DNA of 64,000 nucleotides, taken from the NCBI GenBank assembly GCA_017542305.1, contig JAFXXK010000014.1, positions 1 to 64,000 on the forward strand. Reading direction: 5' to 3'. Positions 45,032-54,319 of the stretch are shown one piece after another. A program made the translations under genes and the position numbers. The notes beneath the pieces were generated by a model. That model searched no databases and was not told the DNA's origin. It worked only from the letters and a program-made list of their open reading frames with translations. This DNA is from a bacterium (GTDB lineage Bacteria; Cyanobacteriota; Vampirovibrionia; Gastranaerophilales; Gastranaerophilaceae). Position 1 is the stretch's first letter, and every line of letters begins with the position of its first letter.

Positions 45032-46384
45032 ATGGATAATCTTGATATAGACACATCACGAATAGACAAATTAAAAGAACTTGTCAGAAACAAATTGGAT
45101 ACTACGGAATTGTACCAATTTAAAGGTACTGTATCAAAGCTTTTGGGATTGACGGTTGAAGTTAAATTACCCGGATTAAAAGTCGGGGATTTGTGCTATA
45201 TCGAAACAAATACAGGGGAAAGAAAACCTGCCGAAGTTCAGGCATTTAAAGGTGATGTGGCTCAGTTACTTTTGCTTTTGGACGGTAACGGGATAGGACA
45301 GGGAAGTACGGTTGTCGGAACGGGTAAACCAATTATCATACCTGTCGGAGATTTTTTATTAGGCAGACTGATTAATCCAATGGGCGAACCTATTGACGGC
45401 AGACCTATGGATATAACCGGAGCGACATGGCGTTCTATAGAAGGACCTCCGCCGGGACCGTTTGAAAGACCGATTATTACGGAAATATTCTCAACAGGTG
45501 TTCGTGCAATAGATTCCTGTATGACTATGGGCTGCGGACAGCGTTTAGGTTTATTTGCAGGTTCAGGGGTAGGTAAAAGTACGCTTTTGGGTATGATAGC
45601 CAGAAACTCGGATGCTGACGTAAACGTAGTTGCGCTGATAGGAGAACGCGGCAGAGAAGTTAAAGAGTTTGTTGAAGATTCTTTGGGCGAAGAAGGTATG
45701 GCAAAATCAGTTCTTGTTTGTTCAACAGGTGACCAGCCTCCGTTAATCAGACAGAAAGCCTTACTGACAGCAACCGCCGTATGTGAATACTTCAGAGATC
45801 AGGGCAAGAAAGTTTTCCTTATGACAGATACCGTAACCCGTTGTGCAATGGCAGGACGTGAAGTAGGTCTGTCACTCGGCGAACCTCCTACAATGAAGGG
45901 TTATCCGCCATCAATTTTCTCATGGCTGCAAAAGGTTCTTGAACGTGCAGGAAACAGTCCGAAAGGTTCAATTACGGCATTATATACGGTATTAATGGAG
46001 GGTGATGATATTTCAGACCCTATCGTTGACATCGTGCGTGGTATTGTTGACGGTCACATCTTCCTTTCAAGAAAAGTTGCTGAAAGTAACCACTACCCTG
46101 CAATTGATGTCCTTGGAAGTATTTCAAGGTTGATGTCCGCAATAGCAACTCCCGAACATAAAGAAGCTGCTGCCAAGATGAGAAAAATTTTAGCACTATA
46201 CAGAGAAAACAAAGATTTAATCGACGTAGGCATGTATGTTCCGGGTTCTAACCCGAGCCTTGACGTTGCAATACAGATGATGCCGCAGGTTAACGCATTC
46301 TTACAACAGAGAACGTCCGACAGCGTAACGATGGAAACTACTATCCAAACTCTGGTCGATATGATGCAGGGTGTAGAGATTTAG
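45032..46384 (+). CDS. fliI: FliI/SctN family export ATPase
   Basis: The ATPase of flagellar and type III secretion export; it removes chaperones and unfolds substrates. The 450-residue product has the usual length. The N-terminal domain has GTVSKLLGLTVEV and FLLGRLINPMGEPIDG. Walker A is GLFAGSGVGKST (near residue 175), and the rest includes ALIGERGREVKEFVED, Walker B region KVFLMTDTVTRCAMAGREVGLSLGEPP, GSITALYTVLMEGDD and HIFLSRKVAESNHYPAIDVL. These distinguish it from the F1 beta subunit. It could be FliI or SctN; no other export genes are adjacent, so the symbol is tentative. The -10 box 8 nt before the ATG suggests a leaderless message. Confidence 0.85.
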   Translation: MDNLDIDTSRIDKLKELVRNKLDTTELYQFKGTVSKLLGLTVEVKLPGLKVGDLCYIETNTGERKPAEVQAFKGDVAQLLLLLDGNGIGQGSTVVGTGKPIIIPVGDFLLGRLINPMGEPIDGRPMDITGATWRSIEGPPPGPFERPIITEIFSTGVRAIDSCMTMGCGQRLGLFAGSGVGKSTLLGMIARNSDADVNVVALIGERGREVKEFVEDSLGEEGMAKSVLVCSTGDQPPLIRQKALLTATAVCEYFRDQGKKVFLMTDTVTRCAMAGREVGLSLGEPPTMKGYPPSIFSWLQKVLERAGNSPKGSITALYTVLMEGDDISDPIVDIVRGIVDGHIFLSRKVAESNHYPAIDVLGSISRLMSAIATPEHKEAAAKMRKILALYRENKDLIDVGMYVPGSNPSLDVAIQMMPQVNAFLQQRTSDSVTMETTIQTLVDMMQGVEI

Positions 46385-46394
46385 GAAATTACTA

Positions 46395-46784
46395 TTATAT
46401 TTCAGAAACGGATATACTTGTTATACCTGAATTTCTTGCGCTGTCCATAACTTTAACTATAGCACCGTGGGTTGAATCTCCGTCTGTTTCTATCATCATA
46501 CCGTCAGGATAATCCTTTGCAACTTTCTTCAGATAGGCTTCCAAATCATCAATGGCAATTTCCTCGCCGTCAATATAATATTTATCGTCCTCGGTAACAT
46601 TGACTGTCAATATTTTGGCATCCTGATTAGTCAGATGCTCCTGCTCAACATTTTCCGGAACAGTCAAATTCAAGCCCTGTTGGTCAAGTAAAGGAGCGAT
46701 AACCATCATGATAATTAACAGAACAAGGAAAATATCTGTTAACGGTGTTATATTAATTTCATTAAATGTTTTTCTTTCTGACAT
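46395..46784 (-). CDS. exbD: ExbD/TolR family protein (second copy)
   Basis: Proton-channel partner of ExbB that energises TonB. The 129-residue product has the N-terminal helix EINITPLTDIFLVLLIIMMV, which carries the conserved Asp of the proton path, then a periplasmic domain with LTVPENVEQEH, ILTVNVTEDDKYYIDGEEI and MMIETDGDSTHGAIVKVMDSARNSG. It begins 5 nt after the upstream exbD, in the tonB operon, and ends 10 nt from the convergent fliI-like gene. Two ExbD copies may form a heteromer. Confidence 0.93.
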   Translation of the reverse strand: MSERKTFNEINITPLTDIFLVLLIIMMVIAPLLDQQGLNLTVPENVEQEHLTNQDAKILTVNVTEDDKYYIDGEEIAIDDLEAYLKKVAKDYPDGMMIETDGDSTHGAIVKVMDSARNSGITSISVSEI

Positions 46785-46789
46785 GGTAT

Positions 46790-47248
46790 TTACGCTCCCT
46801 CATCTATATCTTCGGCATTCTTTTTAAGATTTTTTTGTTCTTTCTTACTGAGCGGCTCACCGGCAACGATAAGCTTTTTATATTCAGCATCCTGAGCTGC
46901 GTTCATGACTTTCATTATCTCGGAACTTTTTACGGATGCGTCAGCTTTAACAACCAAATCCGGAGCTTCCAGCTGTGGTTTTAAAGCCTCTAGCTCAGAC
47001 GTCAACGCATCAGGATTTATCTGCTTGCCGTTAATAAACATCAGACCTTCTTTAGTAATCGATACCGTAGCATTTTTCTGCTCTATCGATATACCGCTGT
47101 TAATCTCAGGAATTTCTATTGCATTATCCATCGACTGGAACGACGGTGCAATAACCATCATGATAATTAACAGAACAAGGAAAATATCCGTTAACGGTGT
47201 AATATTTATTTCAGTAAAAAGTTTATTACTTTTTTTATTGAATGCCAT
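46790..47248 (-). CDS. exbD: ExbD/TolR family protein (first copy)
   Basis: The 152-residue product has the same membrane segment (TEINITPLTDIFLVLLIIMMV) with the proton-path Asp. Its periplasmic domain differs from the second copy: IEIPEINSGISIEQKN, VSITKEGLMFINGKQI and LVVKADASVKSSEIMKVMNAA. A charged C-terminal tail (LSKKEQKNLKKNAEDIDEG) is absent from the other copy. It lies 18 nt after exbB. The helices are nearly identical in both copies while the periplasmic domains diverge, which points to duplication followed by specialisation. Confidence 0.93.
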   Translation of the reverse strand: MAFNKKSNKLFTEINITPLTDIFLVLLIIMMVIAPSFQSMDNAIEIPEINSGISIEQKNATVSITKEGLMFINGKQINPDALTSELEALKPQLEAPDLVVKADASVKSSEIMKVMNAAQDAEYKKLIVAGEPLSKKEQKNLKKNAEDIDEGA

Positions 47249-47266
47249 TTTCTAAGGTCCTTATAA

Positions 47267-47926
47267 CTATTTTACACTTGAAGTTGAAGATGAAGCAGAT
47301 ACCGGAGCCGATACTTCCTCTTCAGAATCAACAAAACTTAAGAATAATAATTTAATCAACTGAAAATCGTCTTCGTAATGTTTTACTTCAGACTGGAACC
47401 AGTTGTAGAATACAACAGCAACAATAGCTACAATCAAACCGAAAGCGGTAGCTATCAATGCTGAACCGATACCCATTGCAACTGCAGCGGATTGATTACC
47501 CTGAACAGCCAAATCCTGGAATGTATAAAGAATTCTGACAACCGTACCAAACAAACCTAAGAACGGAGCTACACCACCAATTGTACCTAAAATGGTAAGG
47601 TGTTTTTCCAATTTTCTGATAGCAAGTGCTGCCGAAATATCATAAGAACGGGAGAAGCCTGTTTTCTGATCAGAGAAAATTCTTGTAGCTTCTTCTACAA
47701 CTTCACCTACAACACCGCCGCATTGAATGGCGATATTCTGTACTGCCTGCAAATTGTTTGCAGCTAATTCTCTTTGGATTCTTGGTATCAAAACCTGAAT
47801 ATCACGTTTATTTTTGTTGTAAACAGATAATCTCTGAAATACAACTACAACAACCATAAACGCACATACCAAAATCGGTAATAGTACCGGCCAATCCATT
47901 TTAATTGAGTTCCATAAAAGTTCCAT
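47267..47926 (-). CDS. exbB: ExbB/TolQ/MotA family proton channel protein
   Basis: Forms the pentameric proton channel around ExbD. The 219-residue product has an N-terminal helix (MDWPVLLPILVCAFMVVVVVF), a cytoplasmic loop, the conserved TIGGVAPFLGLFGTVVRI-like segment (about 112-130) and a third helix (MGIGSALIATAFGLIVAIVAVVFYN). These are the hallmark sequences of ExbB/TolQ. It lies between tonB and the two exbD genes. The C-terminus is a Ser-rich tail. Confidence 0.95.
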   Translation of the reverse strand: MELLWNSIKMDWPVLLPILVCAFMVVVVVFQRLSVYNKNKRDIQVLIPRIQRELAANNLQAVQNIAIQCGGVVGEVVEEATRIFSDQKTGFSRSYDISAALAIRKLEKHLTILGTIGGVAPFLGLFGTVVRILYTFQDLAVQGNQSAAVAMGIGSALIATAFGLIVAIVAVVFYNWFQSEVKHYEDDFQLIKLLFLSFVDSEEEVSAPVSASSSTSSVK

Positions 47927-47971
47927 AATTTTTAATCCTCTTATCTTTTATTATCTAATACATTTGTTTTA

Positions 47972-49186
47972 TTAATACTTTGTTGCTCCGAATACGTTAT
48001 AATCAAACGTAAATTGAATATCTATACTTGAGTTTTTATACTCTGCAGGAAGCGGTTTGAACGGAGCCGTAAGTTTTACAGCATCTAATGCCGCCTGATC
48101 CGCACTTTGTAATCCTGATGATTTGAATACGCTGCAGGAAAGCAATCTGCCGTCTTTTGCAATCTTGAACATAAGAACTACACGTTTACTTTCGTTACCT
48201 TTCGGCGGATTCCAATTCATCTTGATACGACGTTGCAAATCTCTCATATATGGTCCGAAATCCGGATCTTTAATTGCATCAATACCCGGTCTGCCATTCG
48301 GATTACCCGGTCCGGGATTACCGCCGCCGTTACCGCCGCCGCCAAGTTTTGAGCCTGAACCTGAACCGGCACCGTTACCTTTACCTGTAGGCGAAAGTGA
48401 TGGTGCAGGTGCAAATTTGCCCGTACCTGTTGAAGAACCGGATTTGCCCGTAGGTGAACCGCCATTTGCTGCAGTACCTTTACCACTTATAGGTCCCGTA
48501 GCATAAGAACCCGATTTTGTACCGCCGCTCGGAACAGGAACCTGGAATGACGATGTCGGCTTTGTAGTAGCTTTCGGCGTCATTGGAGGTTTAAGTGACG
48601 GTTTAGCCGTAGGCGGATTTGGTTTCGCAGGCTGTTTTGCCTTTGGAGCCGGAGCTTCCGTTGTCGGCTTAGGTGTCGGTTTTGTCAACTTTTCTATAAT
48701 AGACGGTGTTTTTTGAGTTTTTGGAGCCTGTTTGGGCTGCGCCTGTTGTTTTGGCGGAACAGGTTTTCTTACAGGTGACGGAGCCGGTGAGGGCTGTTTT
48801 GCCGGAGTAGACGGTGCTGCTGACGGCATTGAAACCTTCTGCGTCGGATCGTGATGTCCGCCTGCACGGGAATTAATATCTGCACGATACGGGGTATGCT
48901 TATTAATCGGAGTATCTTCTTTCTCAACAAGCACAAATTCTATATCGTTAAGCTTTGCCTTCGGTCTGTCTGCCAACGGTACAATAATACCGAGTAATTT
49001 TAGAACCCACCACAAAAGCAGGGTTACTACAATAACGGCAACATAAAAAGCAAGTGTCAGCCACATAGCCTGCATGATTGTCATGCTTTCTCTGTCTTCA
49101 CGAATAACCGCAGGCAGAGTGAAACCTCTGTTATTACTAAGCTCTTGTTCTTCTACGTTTTCCATGTATTTTCCAAGAATTGACAT
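47972..49186 (-). CDS. tonB: TonB-like protein with long Pro/Gly-rich linker
   Basis: Transmits proton-motive force from ExbB/ExbD to outer-membrane receptors. The 404-residue product has one membrane helix (about 36-60: MQAMWLTLAFYVAVIVVTLLL), a very long Pro/Lys-rich then Gly/Ser-rich periplasmic linker (about 105-305), and the C-terminal domain with MRDLQRRIKMNWNPPKG, VVLMFKIAKDGRLLSCSVFKSSG and QAALDAVKLTAPFKPLP. That domain is TonB/TolA-type. The N-terminal cytoplasmic part before the helix is longer than usual. AAGGA precedes the ATG. It heads the tonB-exbB-exbD-exbD operon. Confidence 0.92.
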   Translation of the reverse strand: MSILGKYMENVEEQELSNNRGFTLPAVIREDRESMTIMQAMWLTLAFYVAVIVVTLLLWWVLKLLGIIVPLADRPKAKLNDIEFVLVEKEDTPINKHTPYRADINSRAGGHHDPTQKVSMPSAAPSTPAKQPSPAPSPVRKPVPPKQQAQPKQAPKTQKTPSIIEKLTKPTPKPTTEAPAPKAKQPAKPNPPTAKPSLKPPMTPKATTKPTSSFQVPVPSGGTKSGSYATGPISGKGTAANGGSPTGKSGSSTGTGKFAPAPSLSPTGKGNGAGSGSGSKLGGGGNGGGNPGPGNPNGRPGIDAIKDPDFGPYMRDLQRRIKMNWNPPKGNESKRVVLMFKIAKDGRLLSCSVFKSSGLQSADQAALDAVKLTAPFKPLPAEYKNSSIDIQFTFDYNVFGATKY

Positions 49187-49267
49187 TGTTTTTCCTTATC
49201 AACTTTCCCATAATCAACATCATTATAATTCTATTCTAAAACAAAAATAAAATTATTGCCTGCATGA

Positions 49268-49792
49268 TTAGTAATTTGTATTATATATTTCGGGATTTAC
49301 CGTAATCGGCTGGGTTAAAACCAAATCTATCGGGGTAGTAACCGGGATATCCACGTCACCTGCTTCTGTATGGAATTCGGTATTTAATCCGGTTATTTTT
49401 CCGACTTTTGTATCGTTTTTAACTATAGCTGATATCGGGATTTGAATCCCGTATGGAGTTGTTATTCTCGTGAACCTCAACATTAACTCACCGATATTAC
49501 CCGCAGAAGCTCCGGATACTCTGATTACGCTTCCGTAAACTATACTGTCCACAGGGATAATTACTTTATTATTATAATAGAAATCTTCTCCCAGAACCAT
49601 TGTAACATTTTGACCCAAAGATAATCTGTTTGATGTCAAAGGTGTTGTTACGATAGCATGTATAGTCTGCCCTTCCGGTACAGAAATAACGGCTCTCTTT
49701 GTTTCGCCAAATGTTTCGGCTTTAGCACACATACTAAATCCGCAAAGGCCGATAATTGAGATTATAAGAAATAATATCAAATATTTTCGCAT
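49268..49792 (-). CDS. Unknown exported protein, paralogue of the next gene
   Basis: The 174-residue product starts with a Sec signal (MRKYLILFLIISIIGLCGFSMCAKA). The mature part has ISVPEGQTIHAIVTTPLTSN, DFYYNNKVIIPVDSIVYGSV, LMLRFTRITTPYGIQIPISA and LTQPITVN. This order (functional loop, 'DFYxxxxxxIPxxS' and closing LTxP(I/L)TI) is shared with the neighbouring gene, so they are paralogues. It resembles periplasmic TrbI-like beta domains only loosely. I start at the ATG at 49792, with AAAGG upstream. It lies between the tonB operon and its paralogue; function unknown. Confidence 0.8.
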   Translation of the reverse strand: MRKYLILFLIISIIGLCGFSMCAKAETFGETKRAVISVPEGQTIHAIVTTPLTSNRLSLGQNVTMVLGEDFYYNNKVIIPVDSIVYGSVIRVSGASAGNIGELMLRFTRITTPYGIQIPISAIVKNDTKVGKITGLNTEFHTEAGDVDIPVTTPIDLVLTQPITVNPEIYNTNY

Positions 49793-49870
49793 TTGACATA
49801 CCTTTCTTTGAGAATAACACATACCCTATTATCTCTCTGATATATATTTTATGTAAACAAAAAGCTTTTG

Positions 49871-50467
49871 TCAATCTGTAACAGTATGGGTAATCGTAAG
49901 TGGTTTTGTAAGAATAATCAGCCTGTCCTCTCCTGAAAGAATAATTGCATGCGAGCCTTTTTGTCTTTCTCGTCCGGGACGGAGCTGCAATGTTGTATTA
50001 TTCCCTATTTTACTCTGATAATGCGGCATTTTTCTCCAGGCTGCCGGAGCAGACATCTCTCCACCTACCATATTCCCATTTGAAGTATATATATATGCAT
50101 TCACCGGAATTTCATATTTGTCGGGCAGAATCATTTTTGTAATTCTGACTTTAAAGGAGCCGTTAGTACCGACCACCGGATCGTGAACTTCTTCTACATA
50201 ACCTACAAAAGTTGTATTTTCGGGAACAACATTTGTGTCATCAACATAAAAATCATTTGTCGATATAAAATATACCTTGTAGCCTTCCTGACAATACTGG
50301 GTTGAAATTTCCTGAGCACTTTCAACACCTATAAATGTACCTTCAGGCAGTTCAATAGCGTTATAATCACGCACTTCCATAAAAACAGGTTCAACCTGCG
50401 CCGCACAAACCTTTATTACGGGAATTGCCAACATACCTATACATAATGCCGCTAAAAATCTCTTCAT
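49871..50467 (-). CDS. Unknown exported protein, paralogue of the gene before it
   Basis: The 198-residue product begins MKRFLAALCIGMLAIPVIKVCA, a Sec signal peptide. The mature part has IELPEGTFIGVESAQEIS, DFYVDDTNVVPENTTFVGYV, FKVRITKMILPDKYEIPVNAYI and a final LTKPLTITHT, the same plan as the adjacent paralogue. I start at the ATG at 50467. A TATAAT -10 box lies 7 nt before it and TTGATT 16 bp further up, so the transcript is nearly leaderless and an earlier in-frame start at 50506 can be dismissed. Confidence 0.8.
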   Translation of the reverse strand: MKRFLAALCIGMLAIPVIKVCAAQVEPVFMEVRDYNAIELPEGTFIGVESAQEISTQYCQEGYKVYFISTNDFYVDDTNVVPENTTFVGYVEEVHDPVVGTNGSFKVRITKMILPDKYEIPVNAYIYTSNGNMVGGEMSAPAAWRKMPHYQSKIGNNTTLQLRPGRERQKGSHAIILSGEDRLIILTKPLTITHTVTD

Positions 50468-50474
50468 AGAATTT

Positions 50475-50502
50475 ATTATAACTATTTTGATACGAAAATC
50501 AA
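50475..50502 (-). promoter_or_regulatory. Leaderless-type promoter of the 49871-50467 gene
   Basis: On the minus strand TTGATT (50497-50502), a 16-bp spacer and TATAAT (50475-50480), then seven bases to the ATG. Confidence 0.6.
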
Positions 50503-50618
50503 TCATATATAATAATGGTTTTTTATGAACATTTAATACAGATTATTCGTTATATTTACATATATCTCTGTTTGTTGTAAATTTTAAATATGAATTAAGA
50601 CAGTAGAGGGGAATATAA

Positions 50619-53096
50619 ATGCAAGTATCAGTAAATTGGTTAAACGAATTTGTAGATTTATCAAATATAGAGGATTCTCAGTTAGCACATGAATTGACCA
50701 TGAGCGGTTTGGAAGTAGAATCGGTTAAGGAAGTAAAACCTCAATTTACAAATATTATTACGGTAAAAATCGAAAAAATAGATAACCATCCGAATTCCGA
50801 TCACTTGCATTTGGTTACCGTAAATACGGGCTCCTCAACAAAAACTGTTGTTTGCGGCGCCCAAAACATTCAAGTCGGACAAATTGTTCCTTACGCAAGT
50901 GTCGGCAGCAAAGTTTTGGACAGGAAAACAGGTGAACAATTTGAGCTTACGCCTGCGGTTATCAGAGGGGTTGAATCTCAGGGCATGCTCTGTTCCGCAG
51001 ATGAGCTTGGAGTTTCTGAAAGAAATTATCAGGAAGAAGACGGCATTTTAGTTCTTAACAGAATTTTCCCCGACGTAAAATTAGGCGAAAAAGTTGAAGA
51101 TGTTTTGGGCTTTGAAAAAGATACCGTTATTGATGTTGCCCCAACAGCAAACAGAGGTGATCAGATGTCTGTTATCGGGGTTGCCAGAGAACTCAGTTCT
51201 TTATTTAATACTCCTCTTAAATTCAACCCTATTGAAGCAACAAGAGATTTATCAACAAATGAATTTAAGGTAGAAATTATAGATGAAGACGTTTGTAAAT
51301 ATTATTCTGTAGGAATTTTGAAAAATATAAAAATCAAACCGTCGCCGGATTGGATGCAAAAAAGATTATTGGCTTCCGGCATAAGAGCAATAAATAACGT
51401 AGTTGATATTACAAATTACGTTTTACTTGAATACGGCTGCCCGCTGCACGCTTTCGATTTTGATAAATTAGACGGCTACTTATGTGTAAGACGAGCTAAA
51501 GAAGGTGAAAAACTTGTTACTCTGGACGAAGTGGAAAGAGAATTAACTCATGATACGGTTGTTATTGCTACTAAGGACAAACCTGTATGTTTAGGCGGGG
51601 TATTCGGCGGTTTAAACTCCGAAATTGACAATAACACTACCTCAATTGCCCTTGAGGCTGCATACTTTACACCGGCAACTAACAGAAAAAGTTCAAGAAG
51701 TGTCGGATACAGAAGTGAAGCATGTGCAAGATTTGAAAGAGGTATCGACATAGAAGCCGTTAAACCGGCATTGATGCGAGCAATTCAACTTATGATAGAA
51801 TTGGCTGATGCTGAAGTTGTAGGTGTTGTTGAGGACGGTAAAAACAAACTGGAGCCTATAGAAATTACCCTAAGATATAATCAGGTAACTAAGTTGTTGG
51901 GCTGCGAAATTGCACCCGAAAGATGTGATGCTATTTTAGAAAAACTCGGGTTTGAAAAATTAGGCGGAAATGTTGCCGCTGCAAAATTCCTCGTTCCGTC
52001 TTTTAGAGCTTATGACGTTACCAGAGAAGTTGATTTGATTGAAGAAATCGCAAGAATTAACGGTTATGATAAGATTACTCCGACATTACCTCAAAAAATG
52101 ATGACACCTGTTATATCATTGGAAGAAAAAGTTATAGCTAAGATTCATAATTTAATGCAGTCAGAAGGTCTTAATGAAATTATTACAACATCATTAATAG
52201 GGAAGCCTCTGTTAGACAGATATATGCTTTCTTATGATGATGAAAAAGCCGTTAAAGTTATGAACCCTGTCAGCGAAGAATGTACTATGCTTCGTCAAAA
52301 TCTTGCGGTATCCGTATTGAATTGTATGAAATATAATTATGACAACGGACAGAAAAATTTCTGGGCATACGAAATAGGTAAAACTTATACGGTAGAAAAT
52401 CCTGCGGATTTGAAATCAACAGGGGTTAAAGAGACTCAGGTTTTGGCGGGTATATTAACCGGGGAAATAGAAAATTCAAAATGGCAGGTTAAATCTCAGC
52501 CTGATTTCTATACCGTAAAAGGTATTGTTGAAAATCTGTTTGAAGAATTCGGTGTGACAAAACGTATTAAAATTATTCCGCTGGAAGAATCTTCATTAAA
52601 AGATTTTGATATTTTACATCCATACAGAAGCGCAGCAATATGTGTTTTAGGTAAACAATTAACTACAATAGGTTATATAGGACAAATTCATCCTGTATTA
52701 AAAGATAAACTAAAACTGAATCAGGAAGCATTTATATTTAGCGTTGATGTTGATACATTAATTTCAATAGTTAAAGAAAATGTTCCGAGATTTAAACATC
52801 TTCCGCAATTCCCTGAAGTAAAACGTGATTTGGCTTTTGTTATAAATGATAAAGTTTCTTATGACGATATTCAGAAAGTAATCAAAAGCGGGGTTCAGCA
52901 AAACATTTTCCAAGGTTGCGAAGTATTTGACGTTTATCAAGGAGAGAACATAGAAAAAGGCTATAAGAGTTTGGCCTTCAGAATAAAGATGTTGGACGAA
53001 AACTCAACTTTGACCGATGATGTAATTGAAAGAAATATGCAATCCGTTAGAGAAAAACTTCAAAAGGCGTATGCCGATATTTCTTTCAGGGAGTAA
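50619..53096 (+). CDS. pheT: Phenylalanyl-tRNA synthetase beta subunit
   Basis: Non-catalytic but essential subunit of PheRS, which binds tRNA(Phe) and edits Tyr-tRNA(Phe). The 825-residue product has normal length. It has the N-terminal EMAP-like OB domain (about 40-150: SDHLHLVTVNTG, CGAQNIQVGQIVPYA), the B3/B4 editing domain (CPLHAFDFDKLDG, LEAAYFTPATNRKSSRSVG, SEACARFERGID), B5 DNA-binding-like domain, and the C-terminal ferredoxin-fold anticodon-binding domain (FPEVKRDLAFVI, LAFRIKMLDENSTLTDD). AGAGGGG precedes the ATG. pheS is not in the window, so the two subunits are at separate loci. Confidence 0.97.
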   Translation: MQVSVNWLNEFVDLSNIEDSQLAHELTMSGLEVESVKEVKPQFTNIITVKIEKIDNHPNSDHLHLVTVNTGSSTKTVVCGAQNIQVGQIVPYASVGSKVLDRKTGEQFELTPAVIRGVESQGMLCSADELGVSERNYQEEDGILVLNRIFPDVKLGEKVEDVLGFEKDTVIDVAPTANRGDQMSVIGVARELSSLFNTPLKFNPIEATRDLSTNEFKVEIIDEDVCKYYSVGILKNIKIKPSPDWMQKRLLASGIRAINNVVDITNYVLLEYGCPLHAFDFDKLDGYLCVRRAKEGEKLVTLDEVERELTHDTVVIATKDKPVCLGGVFGGLNSEIDNNTTSIALEAAYFTPATNRKSSRSVGYRSEACARFERGIDIEAVKPALMRAIQLMIELADAEVVGVVEDGKNKLEPIEITLRYNQVTKLLGCEIAPERCDAILEKLGFEKLGGNVAAAKFLVPSFRAYDVTREVDLIEEIARINGYDKITPTLPQKMMTPVISLEEKVIAKIHNLMQSEGLNEIITTSLIGKPLLDRYMLSYDDEKAVKVMNPVSEECTMLRQNLAVSVLNCMKYNYDNGQKNFWAYEIGKTYTVENPADLKSTGVKETQVLAGILTGEIENSKWQVKSQPDFYTVKGIVENLFEEFGVTKRIKIIPLEESSLKDFDILHPYRSAAICVLGKQLTTIGYIGQIHPVLKDKLKLNQEAFIFSVDVDTLISIVKENVPRFKHLPQFPEVKRDLAFVINDKVSYDDIQKVIKSGVQQNIFQGCEVFDVYQGENIEKGYKSLAFRIKMLDENSTLTDDVIERNMQSVREKLQKAYADISFRE

Positions 53097-53100
53097 TATT

Positions 53101-53742
53101 ATGAAAAAGATTATTTTTACATTGTTTTTGTTTATGATGCTGTCAACCGGAGCATGGGCTACGGATGTTATTCCTGAAACCGTAAGTTTAAATAATACAA
53201 ACACTTACGGAGTATATCAGGTTCCACATGCAATAATTCTATATAATGAACCTGATGAAAATTCCGGAATTAAAGAAAAAATAGTATGGGATAGTGAAAA
53301 TGTTGTCCCACAAAATTTAGAACGAAAAGATATGTTCGTTATGTATCTTGAGGATAAAGATTTTGCTATTATGGCAGTAACCGATGAAACTGAAGATTGG
53401 GTAGAAGTAATATATAATAATGCAACCGGAGATAAGGGTTGGATTAAAAAAGATGACCCTTATAAATTCAATACATGGGTAAATTTTTACAGCATGTACG
53501 GAAGAAAATACGGTTTAAAAATTCTTAAAGGAACGCCTGAAGCCATTAAATCAATGTATGGAACTCCGGAACAAACAAAAGCTATTTCAGTAATAAACCA
53601 GCCTAAAATAATCAATTTAAATATAATTAAAGGAAATTGGATGCTTGTGACGGTAGTTGATGCTGACAAAACGCCAAAAACAGGCTACGTTCGCTGGAGA
53701 GGCGATGCCGGAGTAAAATATTTATTCCCTGATGTAAAATAA
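53101..53742 (+). CDS. Exported SH3-like domain protein
   Basis: The 213-residue product has a Sec signal (MKKIIFTLFLFMMLSTGAWA, cut before TDVIP). Its mature part has two strand-rich units like bacterial SH3 domains: YGVYQVPHAIILYNEPDE with MAVTDETEDWVEVIYNN and GWIKKDD, and later NLNIIKGNWMLVTVVDADK and GYVRWRGDAG. These domains usually bind peptidoglycan or ligands in the periplasm. I start at the ATG at 53101, with GGGAG upstream; an earlier in-frame codon at 53026 lies inside pheT. It directly follows pheT by 4 nt, probably in one transcript. Confidence 0.78.
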   Translation: MKKIIFTLFLFMMLSTGAWATDVIPETVSLNNTNTYGVYQVPHAIILYNEPDENSGIKEKIVWDSENVVPQNLERKDMFVMYLEDKDFAIMAVTDETEDWVEVIYNNATGDKGWIKKDDPYKFNTWVNFYSMYGRKYGLKILKGTPEAIKSMYGTPEQTKAISVINQPKIINLNIIKGNWMLVTVVDADKTPKTGYVRWRGDAGVKYLFPDVK

Positions 53743-53753
53743 AGCCTTAACTG

Positions 53754-54248
53754 TTATGATTTAGTGAACATTTCAACAAAGTCACCGTCAATGTTTCGGT
53801 AGAATTTCGGCTTTTCGTTGCCGTTTCTGACCATTTTGAAATGATTTCCGGATAAAAGATTCCGGTACTCAATTATCTCGGATGCGATATCACCGTTTTC
53901 ATGCTTATTTCTTGAAATAGTTTTTATAATTTTTGCATTGGCAAGAGAGCCTTTTACGACCTGAATCCATTCATTAATCGGCGGAATAATCGAAAGCGTG
54001 TAGGAATGCTGCTTGGTTATTTGAGTTTCAGTTCTGTGAAGGAAATCCAAATCGAATGAAATTTCTCCTCCATGTCCGTTTGCGGTAATTCTGGCATTGT
54101 TTTTATCAATTGCATTAACATCTATATTTTTAAACCCATGTCGTTCTAATGTTTCACATAATCCAGATATTTCAGCAGCATCAGCTTTTGAATATCTTAT
54201 CGTATTCTTTGAATTAATGATATGACCAAAGATATTTCCTAATCTCAT
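53754..54248 (-). CDS. Unknown 164-residue protein
   Basis: Not recognised. It is soluble, without a signal peptide or membrane segment. The sequence has RLGNIFGHIINSKNTIRYSK, an alpha/beta part with HGFKNIDVNAIDKNNARITANGHGGEISFDLD, and a C-terminal FYRNIDGDFVEMFTKS. AAAGGAG precedes the ATG. It faces the pheT-linked exported protein tail to tail. Confidence 0.72.
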   Translation of the reverse strand: MRLGNIFGHIINSKNTIRYSKADAAEISGLCETLERHGFKNIDVNAIDKNNARITANGHGGEISFDLDFLHRTETQITKQHSYTLSIIPPINEWIQVVKGSLANAKIIKTISRNKHENGDIASEIIEYRNLLSGNHFKMVRNGNEKPKFYRNIDGDFVEMFTKS

Positions 54249-54319
54249 ATTTACTCCTTTTTACATTATTTTTTTTATGTAAAAAACGAAAAAATATTTT
54301 TTTGCTATATCTTAATAAA

